Position numbers and translations under genes: made by a program. Shown piece after piece: positions 1 to 9,128 of a stretch of 64,000 bases of DNA; position 1 is the stretch's first letter; each line of letters begins with the position of its first letter. The DNA comes from an uncultured Bacteroidota bacterium (lineage in GTDB: Bacteria; Bacteroidota; Bacteroidia; Chitinophagales; Chitinophagaceae). The stretch is from NCBI GenBank assembly GCA_903929425.1, contig CAIYUO010000058.1, positions 51,368 through 115,367 on the forward strand, written 5' to 3'. The notes beneath the pieces are model-generated. The model saw only the letters and a program-made list of their open reading frames with translations, made no database searches and was not told where the DNA came from.

Positions 1-576
1 GATTTTGAGGGTATTCATAAAGTAATCGTTGATAATACAAAAGCAGCCTTTGATGGCACTGAACATTTGATCAAAAAAGGATTTAAAAATATTGCCTGCG
101 TTGCGAGTTCGTCCAATTTATCCATTACAAAAGAAAGAGTGAAAGGTTATATTGAAGCCTTGCAAAAATATCAACTTCCTGTTCACGAGTCCAATATTCA
201 ATATATAAACCATGGGGGAGTAATTTTAGAAGAGATATCAGAAGCAATGCAGCAATTATTGAGTCAAAAAAATAAACCTGATGCTTTAATTGTATGCTCT
301 GACCGTGTTACTACCAATGTAATGCGCTATTGTCAAGAAAATAAAATACAAATACCTGATCAACTTGGCATGATTGGATTTAGCAATATTGATTTAACCG
401 ATTTACTAACGCCTTCCTTATCCGTATTAAGACAACCTGCATACGAAATAGGCCGAACTGCCGCCGATTTGCTCATAAAAATGATAGAAAGTAAAAGACC
501 CATCACCGAGTTTGAAACAGTGGTACTTACTTCTAATCTTATTGAAAGAAATTCATCCGTTCCTAAAAAGAAATAA
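1..576 (+). CDS. LacI-family transcriptional regulator, C-terminal part (gene cut by window start)
   Basis: The reading frame is open from base 1, so the DNA-binding helix-turn-helix and the start lie outside the window. The visible 191 residues are the second half of a periplasmic-binding-protein-like effector domain. The stretch 'DALIVCSDRVTTNVM' followed by 'IPDQLGMIGFSNIDL' is the usual LacI/PurR pattern, and 'LTPSLSVLRQPAYEIGRTAA' is the usual C-terminal segment before the last helix. The protein probably represses or activates a sugar operon on binding a sugar or sugar phosphate. Its target is not known from this sequence; CG-centred palindromes upstream of the susC gene at 18978 are possible sites. 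It ends one base before the convergent NTF2-like gene. Confidence 0.85.
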   Translation, partial: DFEGIHKVIVDNTKAAFDGTEHLIKKGFKNIACVASSSNLSITKERVKGYIEALQKYQLPVHESNIQYINHGGVILEEISEAMQQLLSQKNKPDALIVCSDRVTTNVMRYCQENKIQIPDQLGMIGFSNIDLTDLLTPSLSVLRQPAYEIGRTAADLLIKMIESKRPITEFETVVLTSNLIERNSSVPKKK

Positions 577-577
577 T

Positions 578-1012
578 TTAACTAGTAGGCTTAACGGCTT
601 GTCTTGCTAACATTTTCCAATCCCCATTTTCTTTTGTAAAAACTAATAATATTTTAAGTTTTACGGTAGCTGGTTTTCCTCCATCATTTGTTTGGGCATC
701 TAAATTATGCCTAACAATTGCCGTATTGCCATACACCCTAATAGTTTGTTCCGTAATATTAATACTTACAAAATCTGATTTTCCAGATGCAATTTTTTCT
801 ACAAATTCTTCCTTACCTTCTACATGACCACCTGAATGACCATAACTTAAACTATCGGATACACTTTCGTTTAATGCAGCTCGGTCGCCACTAATCATTG
901 CGGCAACTAAACGATTTACAGATTTTTCAACGGCTGCTACTTTTTTATCTTGTGCATTTACTAATTGGAAACCACCTAATAAAAGAACCAATAATACTAA
1001 TAATTTTTTCAT
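578..1012 (-). CDS. Secreted NTF2-like / SnoaL-fold protein
   Basis: This 144-residue protein has a clear Sec signal peptide (MKKLLVLLVLLLGG...VNAQ, cleavage near residue 20). The rest resembles the NTF2-like (SnoaL, DUF4440) fold: an N-terminal helix with 'VNRLVAAMISGDRAALNESV', a 'SYGHSGGHVEGKEEFVEKI' segment, and strands ending 'LKILLVFTKENGDWKMLARQ'. Such proteins are small cone-shaped barrels that bind ligands or act as unassigned periplasmic enzymes. It is the last gene of the minus-strand pectin group behind the pectinesterase, 62 bases downstream, so it may be co-transcribed. The substrate is unknown. Confidence 0.75.
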   Translation of the reverse strand: MKKLLVLLVLLLGGFQLVNAQDKKVAAVEKSVNRLVAAMISGDRAALNESVSDSLSYGHSGGHVEGKEEFVEKIASGKSDFVSINITEQTIRVYGNTAIVRHNLDAQTNDGGKPATVKLKILLVFTKENGDWKMLARQAVKPTS

Positions 1013-1074
1013 ATGCGATTGTTTTTTGAAACATGAATAAACAAAGAAAGTATAAAATTAAATATCAACCATAT

Positions 1075-2067
1075 TTAATTTAGAGGATTCCAATCACCAA
1101 AAATATTTTTTAAAGTATAGGCACTTGCTTCAGCATCGGTTAGTTGACGAGACCATGATACTCTTTCATTTGTGTTTGAACCTTCGCCTTTAGATTGATA
1201 CTCGGCATAAAAAGCAGTTTGTTCATTCGCAACATTATCCCAATTATGCCAACCTGCAGATGTAATATGTTTTCCTAACGAACAGCGGATAAAAACCGTT
1301 TTTGCATTAGCCCTCCAAGGTCGTCCTAAATACTCCTTTGTACATTCTTCATTTGCAATCAAATCACAATCCATAAACACATATCCAAATTGTTGATGAG
1401 GCATGGTTGATGCTGCAGTGACATAAGAATTCGTTAAAGACTTGATAATACAATTTTTGAAAACAGCTGTAGCACTTCCAAAAATAAAATCAGTTGTGCC
1501 TTCAATATAGCAACGATCATAAAACTGCTTGCTTTCGTCATTGGTGGCAAACAAAGTGTCTTGGTTGCCAATCAAATTGCAATTTCTTAAAATAAATCGA
1601 CTTCCATTTACATGCAAGGCCAATGCTTGACCTACTCTTCCAGCTTCATTTTTGATAGTTAAATTTTCCATAGTAATATCGTTACCATATACAAACCAAG
1701 TTGCTGAAGTGAAGGTGGTATGTTTGTTTTTATTATTAACAGTATCCATTGAAAAAAACTTGCCAGCATAATCCTCAAAACTGACGATGGTTTTTTCTTT
1801 GCTTTCACCTATAATGGTCAAGTTTCCAACCCATGCTGGTATTGTTACCTTTTCATGATACAAGCCATTTTTTATTCGAATTGTAACTGGCGTTGGTGTA
1901 TAGGCTCTTACCGCATCAATCGCTTCTTGAATAGTTGTGTAATCACCTGATCCATCCTTTGCAACTAAGATATTGGGTTTATAAAAAGGCCTCACATTTG
2001 CTTGTTGGCCTTTTACATTTAAAAAAGTCAACACAAAAAAACCAATGGTGAAAATAAATTTATGCAT
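1075..2067 (-). CDS. Pectinesterase, carbohydrate esterase family 8
   Basis: This 330-residue secreted enzyme should remove methyl esters from homogalacturonan, giving pectate and methanol. A Sec signal peptide ends near 'NVKGQ'. The family core is a right-handed beta-helix and its motifs are all visible: 'VAKDGSGDYTTIQEAI' near the N-terminus, 'GNQDTLFA' with catalytic Asp170, 'GTTDFIFGSA' with Asp193, and 'YLGRPWR' carrying the substrate-binding arginine. Length is normal for bacterial CE8. The gene lies 12 bases downstream of the GH51 arabinofuranosidase in the same transcription unit, which suits stepwise removal of pectin decorations before depolymerisation. Confidence 0.95.
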   Translation of the reverse strand: MHKFIFTIGFFVLTFLNVKGQQANVRPFYKPNILVAKDGSGDYTTIQEAIDAVRAYTPTPVTIRIKNGLYHEKVTIPAWVGNLTIIGESKEKTIVSFEDYAGKFFSMDTVNNKNKHTTFTSATWFVYGNDITMENLTIKNEAGRVGQALALHVNGSRFILRNCNLIGNQDTLFATNDESKQFYDRCYIEGTTDFIFGSATAVFKNCIIKSLTNSYVTAASTMPHQQFGYVFMDCDLIANEECTKEYLGRPWRANAKTVFIRCSLGKHITSAGWHNWDNVANEQTAFYAEYQSKGEGSNTNERVSWSRQLTDAEASAYTLKNIFGDWNPLN

Positions 2068-2079
2068 GTTTGTTGTTAA

Positions 2080-3618
2080 TTATTTTAAGGTTAAAACCAC
2101 TACTGAATTCGGAGGCAATTGAATCGTTAATTTATTATTATTCAATTTGGCACCATTAAATACGATAGGCTTAATGGCTTCAGGATTTTCAAATGAATTA
2201 TAATCCTGAATTTTTTTTGAGGTTAAAATTCTTCCTGTAACAATACTATACTTTTCGCCACGCATTTCCAATGACATATCCTGCGCTTTAGCCGGATCAA
2301 TATTCACCAAGCTAATATGAGTAAACCCTTGTACATCCTTTGAAGCGGAAGCTGAAACTGCAGGCAATTTTTCATTGCCAAAAACATAGTCATTGGTTTT
2401 AATGTTCAAAGGCAACATAGTAGCATCCTGATGTACATTGTACATTTCCATAACATGATAAGTTGGCGTTTTAATAATTGCCGTTCCCTTTGTCAATATT
2501 ACTGATTGTAAAACATTGACAATTTGCGCCAGATTTGCCATTCTAACACGATCACAATGATTATTAAAAATATTTAAAGTAACCCCTGCAATCATGGCAT
2601 CACGAATCGTATTTTGTTGGTATAAAAAACCTGGATTAGTGCCTGGCTCCACGTCATACCATCCGCCCCATTCATCCACTACTAAAGCGGTTTTCTTTTT
2701 TGGATCATATTTATCCATAATGGTTGAGTGTTTAGTTACAAGCTCTTCCATTTGTAATGCATTCCTGATAATAGTGAAATATTGTTTTTCATCAAAAGCA
2801 GTTGCGGACCCTTTTGCATTCCAATCAATTACTGCATAATGATGCAATGCAATACCTTCCATTAAATTTTGTGGAATATCTCGCATTAATACTTCCGTCC
2901 AATTATAATCGTTGCCACTTGATCCTGATGCTACTCTAAATAAATGTTCACCATTATTCAAATCGCCCATAAATGTGGAATACTGTCTGTAAATATTAGC
3001 ATAGTATTCCGGTTTCATATTACCACCACATCCCCATGCTTCATTACCTACTCCCCATATTTTTACATTCCAAGGATTATCTCTTCCATTTTCAACCCTC
3101 CATTTGCTCATTGGACTTGAACCTGGTTTACCATTTACATATTGTGTCCAGTCAATTAAATTTTGAACGGTCCCACTTCCAACATTAGCTGCTAAATAAG
3201 AATCCGCCCCCATCAGTTCACACATATTTAAAAAGTCGTGTGTACCAAAACTATTGTCCTCGGTAACACCACCCCACCATCTGTTAACCATTGAAGGACG
3301 TTTGTCTTTAGGACCCACGCCATCCTTCCATTGATAAGTGTCGGCAAAACATCCACCAGGCCAACGTAACACAGGTACTTTTAATTCTTTCAGCGCTTGA
3401 ATCAAATCGTTTCTTACACCATTTGTATTAGGTATTAATTTATTGGTATCACCTACATAAAAACCATTGTAAATACAATTACCCAAGTGCTCAGCAAAAT
3501 GCCCGTATATATTTTTATTGATTTTATCCTTACCTAAATCAGTATTGATGACAATTACATTTTGTCCAAAAACATTGGCAACCACAAATAGTGCTATAAT
3601 CGTTATTACTTTCTTCAT
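2080..3618 (-). CDS. Alpha-L-arabinofuranosidase, GH51
   Basis: This 512-residue exported enzyme releases arabinofuranose side chains from arabinan or arabinoxylan by a retaining mechanism. It starts with a signal peptide (MKKVITIIALFVVANVFGQ). The TIM barrel carries 'RWPGGCFADTYQWKDGVGP', the acid/base motif 'WGVGNEAWGCGG' (Glu193) and the nucleophile motif 'VDEWGGWY' (Glu316). A C-terminal beta-sandwich ends 'QLPPNSVVVLTLK', as is usual in the family. Length is typical. It sits between the GH105 and CE8 genes, 64 and 12 bases away, in a pectin/arabinan operon. GH51 members also act on arabinoxylan, so the exact substrate is open. Confidence 0.95.
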   Translation of the reverse strand: MKKVITIIALFVVANVFGQNVIVINTDLGKDKINKNIYGHFAEHLGNCIYNGFYVGDTNKLIPNTNGVRNDLIQALKELKVPVLRWPGGCFADTYQWKDGVGPKDKRPSMVNRWWGGVTEDNSFGTHDFLNMCELMGADSYLAANVGSGTVQNLIDWTQYVNGKPGSSPMSKWRVENGRDNPWNVKIWGVGNEAWGCGGNMKPEYYANIYRQYSTFMGDLNNGEHLFRVASGSSGNDYNWTEVLMRDIPQNLMEGIALHHYAVIDWNAKGSATAFDEKQYFTIIRNALQMEELVTKHSTIMDKYDPKKKTALVVDEWGGWYDVEPGTNPGFLYQQNTIRDAMIAGVTLNIFNNHCDRVRMANLAQIVNVLQSVILTKGTAIIKTPTYHVMEMYNVHQDATMLPLNIKTNDYVFGNEKLPAVSASASKDVQGFTHISLVNIDPAKAQDMSLEMRGEKYSIVTGRILTSKKIQDYNSFENPEAIKPIVFNGAKLNNNKLTIQLPPNSVVVLTLK

Positions 3619-3682
3619 AGACTTGTTTTATAAAAATAGATTGAAAGGTTATTTTTTATTTTTTGTAAGTAAAATAAAGTGT

Positions 3683-4804
3683 TTATTTCAGTTTATAAAT
3701 TTCTGTGCCTGCTAATAAAAATGCGCCGAGCCCATAATCTTCAAAATCTGGAACACTATCAAAGGTTACGGGTTGTCCATCCTTTGGCTCTTTTCCAGTG
3801 CCTTGTACATAGCCTAACTTTCCATTTTCATGCAAGGCCTCGGTGGACATACCATTCCATGCCTTAATGATAGCAGGAGCATATTTTTTCTTATCTAAAA
3901 TACCCTCGTTTATACCCCATGCAAATCCATAAGTAAATAATGCAGTGCCCGATGTTTCCTTTCCTTCAAAATGATTAGGATCCATTAAACTCACATTCCA
4001 AAAGCCATCTGTTCTTTGTAATGGCAAAAGGGCAACAGCCATGTCTTTAAAGTCTTGAAGGTACTCGGCATAATGTGAATCAGATTTTGGCAACAAGCTT
4101 AAAGTTCTGGCCAATGCAGCAAATGCCCAACCATTGCCCCTGCTCCAATAACAATTTTTCCCATTGGGCTCTTTGTAAGGGGGTACAAAATCCTTATCTC
4201 TCCACCATAAATGATCATTGCGATTATACAAACCATTATCGCCATGTTGATTTTTAGTAAATGAATATAAATCATACATTTTTCTAAAGTAATTCGTGTC
4301 ATTATAAATTACACCTAATTTAGTAAACACCGGCATAGCCATTTGTAAAGCGTCCACCCATGACCAATCGTCTTTTTTATCAGCATTTACCATCATGTCA
4401 ATAGAGGCTTTTATGTCTTTAATTCTTTCTTCTTTTTTATCTATTAAATACAAGTCAATATAAGTTTGACCCGCACAATGATTATCTGCATGAAGCGATT
4501 TGAAACCCCAGGCTAATTGCCATTTGTGTTTTTCACCCCATTGAACAGCATAATCGTAATACTTTAATTGAGGATCAATTGTATTTAAAGCCATGAGGCC
4601 TTCATAGTAAACGGACCGAGTCCAAATAGTGCTTTGACGTTCTTTGTTGGTGATAATTGTTTTTCCTGCATCGGGCCATTTGTCCATAAAATATTGATTC
4701 GCCAATTGCATCGAAGACAATATTTTATTTTTTGATGATAAAGATTGTGCTTGTAATTGCGTAATCGTTAAAATACCTATTCCAAAAGCAACCCATTTTT
4801 TCAT
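3683..4804 (-). CDS. GH105 unsaturated rhamnogalacturonyl hydrolase
   Basis: The protein should cleave the 4,5-unsaturated galacturonate left at the non-reducing end of rhamnogalacturonan fragments by a lyase. The longest frame runs to 4894, but the ATG at 4804 is preferred because it begins a proper signal peptide (MKKWVAFGIGILTITQLQAQ); the upstream 30 residues are not signal-like and contain a perfect palindrome in the DNA. The (alpha/alpha)6-barrel motifs 'DWSWVDALQMAMPVFTKLG' and 'YWSRGNGWAFAALARTL' are characteristic of the YteR/GH105 family. From this start the protein is 373 residues. It is the first gene of a minus-strand group followed by GH51, CE8 and the NTF2-like gene. Confidence 0.9.
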   Translation of the reverse strand: MKKWVAFGIGILTITQLQAQSLSSKNKILSSMQLANQYFMDKWPDAGKTIITNKERQSTIWTRSVYYEGLMALNTIDPQLKYYDYAVQWGEKHKWQLAWGFKSLHADNHCAGQTYIDLYLIDKKEERIKDIKASIDMMVNADKKDDWSWVDALQMAMPVFTKLGVIYNDTNYFRKMYDLYSFTKNQHGDNGLYNRNDHLWWRDKDFVPPYKEPNGKNCYWSRGNGWAFAALARTLSLLPKSDSHYAEYLQDFKDMAVALLPLQRTDGFWNVSLMDPNHFEGKETSGTALFTYGFAWGINEGILDKKKYAPAIIKAWNGMSTEALHENGKLGYVQGTGKEPKDGQPVTFDSVPDFEDYGLGAFLLAGTEIYKLK

Positions 4805-4817
4805 AAGCAAGCATTTA

Positions 4818-4831
4818 AAGACAATTGTCTT
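4818..4831. promoter_or_regulatory. 14-bp perfect palindrome upstream of GH105
   Basis: AAGACAATTGTCTT is its own reverse complement over 14 bases and ends 13 bases upstream of the chosen GH105 start at 4804. It lies in the 151-base divergent region shared with the alpha/beta hydrolase at 4956. A site of this size and place could be an operator for a dimeric regulator; no regulator can be assigned. Confidence 0.4.
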
Positions 4832-4955
4832 AACATCTAATTTATACATTTTATAATAAGTTGCCATCATGTTGTGTCCTGCATGTTTCAACAAAATTTA
4901 TACATCCACCAGAAATGAATATTTTTTCCTAATTTAATACCTCAATACTCGATTT

Positions 4956-5834
4956 ATGAAAATATGGCTTGCCTTAATAATGCTTTTGTTCGCAACCAAT
5001 TCCAATAGTCAAAATATAAAAATAGACCTTTGGCCCGAGGGTGAAATTCCTTTAAGTATTCCCAATAAAATCCAAGAAAAAGTTGAAATCACGGATGCTA
5101 CCAGAATAAGTAAAGTTCAGGTCCCTCAGTTAGAGGTATTTTTACCCAATAAAAGAAATGCAAATGGACAAGCAGTCATTATTTGTCCTGGCGGCGGCTA
5201 TGCCAGACTTTCCTATGATTGGGAGGGAACAGATATTGCCAAACTATTGAATACACATGGCATTGCGGCATTTGTTTTAAAATATCGATTACCTGATTCC
5301 TTATCAAGTACAAACCCAGATAAGGTTCCATTATTAGATGCAAAACAAGCAATTCGTATGGTAAGATCAAGAGCAAAGGAATGGAATATTAACCCCATTT
5401 ACATTGGTATCATGGGCTTTTCAGCTGGCGGTCATTTGGCTTCCACTTTATCAACTCAGTTTGAGGAGGATACTAGGCCAGCTTTTAGCATATTAATTTA
5501 CCCTGTTATTTCAATGGATAAAACTATTGCACATACTGGTTCAAGAAATAACCTCATAGGCTTAGAACCTTCAAACGATCTGATAAAATTATATTCAAAT
5601 GAATTTCAAGTAAAAGCCAATACGCCTCCTACTTTTATTTTACATGCAACCGATGACAATTCGGTTCCTATTGAAAATAGTTTGTTGTATTACGAAGCCT
5701 TAAAGAAAAATAAAGTACCAACTGAAATGCATGTTTACCCAACGGGTGGGCATGGATTTGGAATGGCCTTAGGAAAAGGCTCATTAGAGAAATGGCCTAA
5801 TTTATTATTTGACTGGCTAGCACTTCAAAAATAA
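4956..5834 (+). CDS. Secreted alpha/beta hydrolase, acetylxylan-esterase-like
   Basis: This 292-residue esterase has a signal peptide (MKIWLALIMLLFATNSNSQ). The fold markers are an oxyanion-hole segment 'VIICPGGGYARLSYDWEG', the nucleophile elbow 'GFSAGGHLAST' with catalytic serine, an acid at 'HATDDNSVP' and the catalytic histidine at 'GGHGFGMALG'. This is the arrangement of the BD-FAE/axe family of carbohydrate esterases (DeoC-type 'esterase/lipase'), which remove acetyl or feruloyl groups from xylan or pectin. The N-terminal 'IDLWPEGEIPL' segment is typical of these Bacteroidota proteins. It is divergent from the GH105 operon and converges on the second GH105 gene with only 8 bases between. 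The acyl group removed is inferred from context only. Confidence 0.85.
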   Translation: MKIWLALIMLLFATNSNSQNIKIDLWPEGEIPLSIPNKIQEKVEITDATRISKVQVPQLEVFLPNKRNANGQAVIICPGGGYARLSYDWEGTDIAKLLNTHGIAAFVLKYRLPDSLSSTNPDKVPLLDAKQAIRMVRSRAKEWNINPIYIGIMGFSAGGHLASTLSTQFEEDTRPAFSILIYPVISMDKTIAHTGSRNNLIGLEPSNDLIKLYSNEFQVKANTPPTFILHATDDNSVPIENSLLYYEALKKNKVPTEMHVYPTGGHGFGMALGKGSLEKWPNLLFDWLALQK

Positions 5835-5842
5835 TTTCAATA

Positions 5843-7186
5843 TTAGTTATCTAAGCTTTGAATAGTACTATCATTCATTTCAAATTTGTGCGTGTTCAAT
5901 AAATTGATTACTTCAGCTCCTGCTAATAAGACCGGTCCATAGCCATGCGCTGCATAAACACTTATTGGTCGGTAATAATAAAATGCTGGATCAAAGGCCA
6001 TACCTGTTCCTACGCATGTGCCTTCCACTTGTCCTTCCTTGTTAATTTTAGTAGCCACTGCATTCCAAGCCAATAAAACCATGGGTGCATAAGTTTTTGC
6101 ATCGATCCATTTGTTATTAATCGCTCTTGCAATTGCATAACAATAAATAGCAGTCGCCGAAGTTTCTAAATAACTATCGTTTCTATCAATTAGCTGATGC
6201 CAAAAACCAGTACCTGTTTGGTATGCAGCTAACCCTTTTACATGCAAACGCAATTGTTGCAAAACTGCCTCTCTTTTTGGATGTTCCTGAGGCAGCACAT
6301 CTAATAATTCAACCATGGTTAGCACTGCCCAGCCATTGGCTCTAGCCCAATGAAATTCAGGATGCACCTTCATTTCAGACACCCATCCATGCATGTATAA
6401 ATTTTTGTCTTTATTAAACATACGATCTGAAAATTGCAAAACCTGTTTCACTGCATCGTCATAATATGCTTTATTGCCAGTATACTTTCCCGCTTGAGCC
6501 AATGCAGGAACACTCATAAACAAATCATCCAACCAAAGGGTGTTGGGTTGTGGTCTACTTCTTGCCAACGTTCCATCAGCTAGCCTTTGTTGTTTGGTAC
6601 TAATATATTGTAAGAAATTATCGGCCATGGGTAACAAATTTTTATCGTTACTTATTTGTAAAGTTTTAAAAATGGCAGCACACATGGCTCCAGCATCATC
6701 TAATGCTCGAGGATCCAAAACAGAATGCATTGGATTTTCCCTGCTATGGTTTTTCTCATATTGTAATTTAAAAGCTGGATAACTTGCGCCCAATAAACCT
6801 AATCTGTCGGTTGCATATTTAATATATTGTTGATCATTGGTAGCTTTACCAACGGCTAGCATACCCGCATAAGTTACACCCCATTCATAACTAGTTAATC
6901 TAAAATCGCCCGTTTTGAATATTGTATTGGTATCAATTTTGGAAGCCTCAACATAAGTACCCGTTTTTTTATTAATTAATTGACAAGGAGTTACTTCGTT
7001 TAAGTATTGATAAACAACATCCAATTTTTGTTTAACATTATTGATTGTGGTAATATCATAGGATACTGGATAATCAGGCTTAAGTGCATGCAAAGGCGTA
7101 TTGACATCAGTTATTTTCTGAGCTTTTACGATAGAAGGAGAAATGAATACAAGACCTGCTAATAAAAAATTAAAGATCAATCTCAT
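5843..7186 (-). CDS. GH105/GH88-type unsaturated glycuronyl hydrolase
   Basis: This 447-residue exported protein is a second (alpha/alpha)6-barrel hydrolase related to GH105. A signal peptide ends at 'PSIVKAQK'. Family motifs are 'WLDDLFMSVPALAQAGK' with the conserved aspartates, 'HWARANGWAVLTMVELL' and 'GTGFWHQLIDRNDSYLETS', where the last is the usual 'Y-x-E-x-S-x-T/S' helix. It probably removes unsaturated galacturonate or glucuronate from lyase products. It differs clearly in sequence from the GH105 at 3683, so the two may handle different fragments. It appears to be a single-gene unit, divergent from the GMC dehydrogenase with 214 bases between their starts. Confidence 0.85.
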   Translation of the reverse strand: MRLIFNFLLAGLVFISPSIVKAQKITDVNTPLHALKPDYPVSYDITTINNVKQKLDVVYQYLNEVTPCQLINKKTGTYVEASKIDTNTIFKTGDFRLTSYEWGVTYAGMLAVGKATNDQQYIKYATDRLGLLGASYPAFKLQYEKNHSRENPMHSVLDPRALDDAGAMCAAIFKTLQISNDKNLLPMADNFLQYISTKQQRLADGTLARSRPQPNTLWLDDLFMSVPALAQAGKYTGNKAYYDDAVKQVLQFSDRMFNKDKNLYMHGWVSEMKVHPEFHWARANGWAVLTMVELLDVLPQEHPKREAVLQQLRLHVKGLAAYQTGTGFWHQLIDRNDSYLETSATAIYCYAIARAINNKWIDAKTYAPMVLLAWNAVATKINKEGQVEGTCVGTGMAFDPAFYYYRPISVYAAHGYGPVLLAGAEVINLLNTHKFEMNDSTIQSLDN

Positions 7187-7400
7187 GACAATAAGTTTAA
7201 TAAATACGAAAATAAATATAATTGAAGCTAATACACAAACTATAAATTTTAGTTTACCAGAATGAATATTAACACAATATAAAAATTGGCTTACAAAATA
7301 CCATCATGCTCCTTCCTGCGGCATAAATACATTATAAAAAACAAGCAAAAATCATTAAATTGCTTTTAATAGATTGTACCTAAACACAAACAAAATAACT

Positions 7401-9125
7401 ATGGGGTCATTTAATATTAATTTGAATCAATCCAATACTTACGACGCTATTGTTATCGGATCAGGTATTACGGGAGGCTGGGCAGCAAAGGAATTATGTG
7501 AAAAAGGATTAAGTACCTTGGTTTTAGAAAAAGGTAATATGGTAAAGCATATTGAAGATTATCCCAATGCAAACAAAGATGCATGGGATGAGCCTTTCAG
7601 AGGAATGCTTTCGGATGAAGATAAAGCAAAGCAACATGTTCAAGTACGAAGTGGATATATCAATGCCTTTTCACGAAATTTTTTCACCAATGATTTAGAA
7701 AATCCCTATCAGGAAGTGCAAAGATTTGATTGGTTTAGAGGCAATCAAGTTGGAGGTCGTTCCATTACATGGGGAAGGCATACTTACCGTTGGTCTGATT
7801 TAGATTTTGAAGCAAATGCTAAGGAAGGCATTGCCATTGATTGGCCAATTAGATATAAAGACATTGAACCCTGGTACACTTATGTTGAAAGATTTATAGG
7901 GGTTGCTGGAGAAAAAAGAAATTTACCTCATTTACCAGATGGTGATTTTTTAAAACCATTGGAAATGAATTGCATCGAAAAACATTTTGCTGATCAGGTG
8001 CAAGATGGATTTAATGGAAGGCCTGTTATGATGGGCCGAGTGGCGCATTTAACGGAAACAAAGCCATGGCATGAAGCATTGGGAAGAGGTACTTGTCAAA
8101 ATAGAAACCGTTGTGGTAGAGGCTGTCCATTTGGTGCTTATTTTAGTAGCAATGCTGCAACACTTCCTGCTGCTAATAATACAGGTAAACTTACCATAAG
8201 ACCTAATACAGTAGTCCATTCCATTATTATGGATAAAAATACAAATAAGGCAAAGGGCGTTTTAATTATAGATGGTGAAACAAATAAAACAATTGAAGTA
8301 TTTGCTAAAGTCATTTTCCTATGCGCTTCAACATTAGCAAGTACACAAATATTAATGCACTCGAAATCGGAGCGTTATCCTAATGGTCTTGGAAATGAAT
8401 CAGGCGAGCTAGGACACAATGTAATGGACCATCATCACAATGTTGGTGCTATGGGATCATTTGATGGAATGAAAGATAGTTATTATAAAGGACGTAAGCC
8501 TGCGGGTTTATTTATACCTAAGTATGTTAACTTAAATGAACAAACAAAACAATCCACCTTTAAAAGAGGATTTAATTACCAAGGAGGTGATGCGATTAGG
8601 AAAAGTTGGAGTCGAGGTGTAAATGAAGTAGGCGTTGGCGCTTCCTTCAAGGACAGTTTGATGAACCCAGGCGATTGGCATATGAGTATTATGGCATTTG
8701 GTGAAGTGTTGCCATATCATGAAAATAAAGTTACACTTCATCCAACACTTACAGACAAATGGGGCATTCCTCAATTAGTTATTGATGCAGGATTTAAGGA
8801 CAATGAATGGAACATGCGAAAAAAAATGAAAACAGACGCACAAGAAATGTTTGAAAAAGCAGGATTTAAAAATATTAAGTCATTTGATAACCCTACCGCA
8901 TTAGGAAATTCAATTCATGAAATGGGTACAGCTCGAATGGGCAAGGATCCAAAAACCTCGGTGTTGAATGCACACAACCAAGTCCATGGCATTCCAAATT
9001 TATTTGTAACAGATGGCGCATGCATGACCTCCTCCAATTCCGTAAATCCGAGCTTAACATACATGGCGCTAACAGCAAGAGCAGTTGACTTTGCAGTTAG
9101 TGAATTAAAAAAGCAAAATTTATAA
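7401..9125 (+). CDS. GMC-family FAD sugar dehydrogenase with a Cys-x5-Cys-x3-Cys cluster
   Basis: This 574-residue flavoenzyme should oxidise a sugar or glycoside and pass electrons on rather than to oxygen. A TTG at 7374 extends the frame, but the ATG at 7401 is preferred. 'AIVIGSGITGGWAAKELC' near the N-terminus is the FAD-binding Rossmann motif, and 'VGGRSITWGRHTYRW' is the next GMC signature. The active-site pair is His506 in 'GNSIHEMGTARMG' and Asn549 in 'SVNPSLTYMALTA'. Cys232, Cys238 and Cys242 follow the spacing I recall for the 3Fe-4S site of bacterial FAD-glucose dehydrogenase. It has no signal peptide; the next gene, three bases downstream, encodes the small subunit that probably carries it out of the cell. 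Substrate unknown. Confidence 0.9.
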   Translation: MGSFNINLNQSNTYDAIVIGSGITGGWAAKELCEKGLSTLVLEKGNMVKHIEDYPNANKDAWDEPFRGMLSDEDKAKQHVQVRSGYINAFSRNFFTNDLENPYQEVQRFDWFRGNQVGGRSITWGRHTYRWSDLDFEANAKEGIAIDWPIRYKDIEPWYTYVERFIGVAGEKRNLPHLPDGDFLKPLEMNCIEKHFADQVQDGFNGRPVMMGRVAHLTETKPWHEALGRGTCQNRNRCGRGCPFGAYFSSNAATLPAANNTGKLTIRPNTVVHSIIMDKNTNKAKGVLIIDGETNKTIEVFAKVIFLCASTLASTQILMHSKSERYPNGLGNESGELGHNVMDHHHNVGAMGSFDGMKDSYYKGRKPAGLFIPKYVNLNEQTKQSTFKRGFNYQGGDAIRKSWSRGVNEVGVGASFKDSLMNPGDWHMSIMAFGEVLPYHENKVTLHPTLTDKWGIPQLVIDAGFKDNEWNMRKKMKTDAQEMFEKAGFKNIKSFDNPTALGNSIHEMGTARMGKDPKTSVLNAHNQVHGIPNLFVTDGACMTSSNSVNPSLTYMALTARAVDFAVSELKKQNL

Positions 9126-9128
9126 TTC

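Noticed and set aside
4805-4894. Upstream extension of the GH105 reading frame
   Set aside because: The extension is not signal-like, while the internal ATG at 4804 begins a standard signal peptide.
7229-7255. A/T-rich inverted repeat (AAACTA .. TAGTTT) upstream of the second GH105
   Set aside because: Short arms made almost only of A and T, with no T-run or neighbouring stop codon to make it a terminator.
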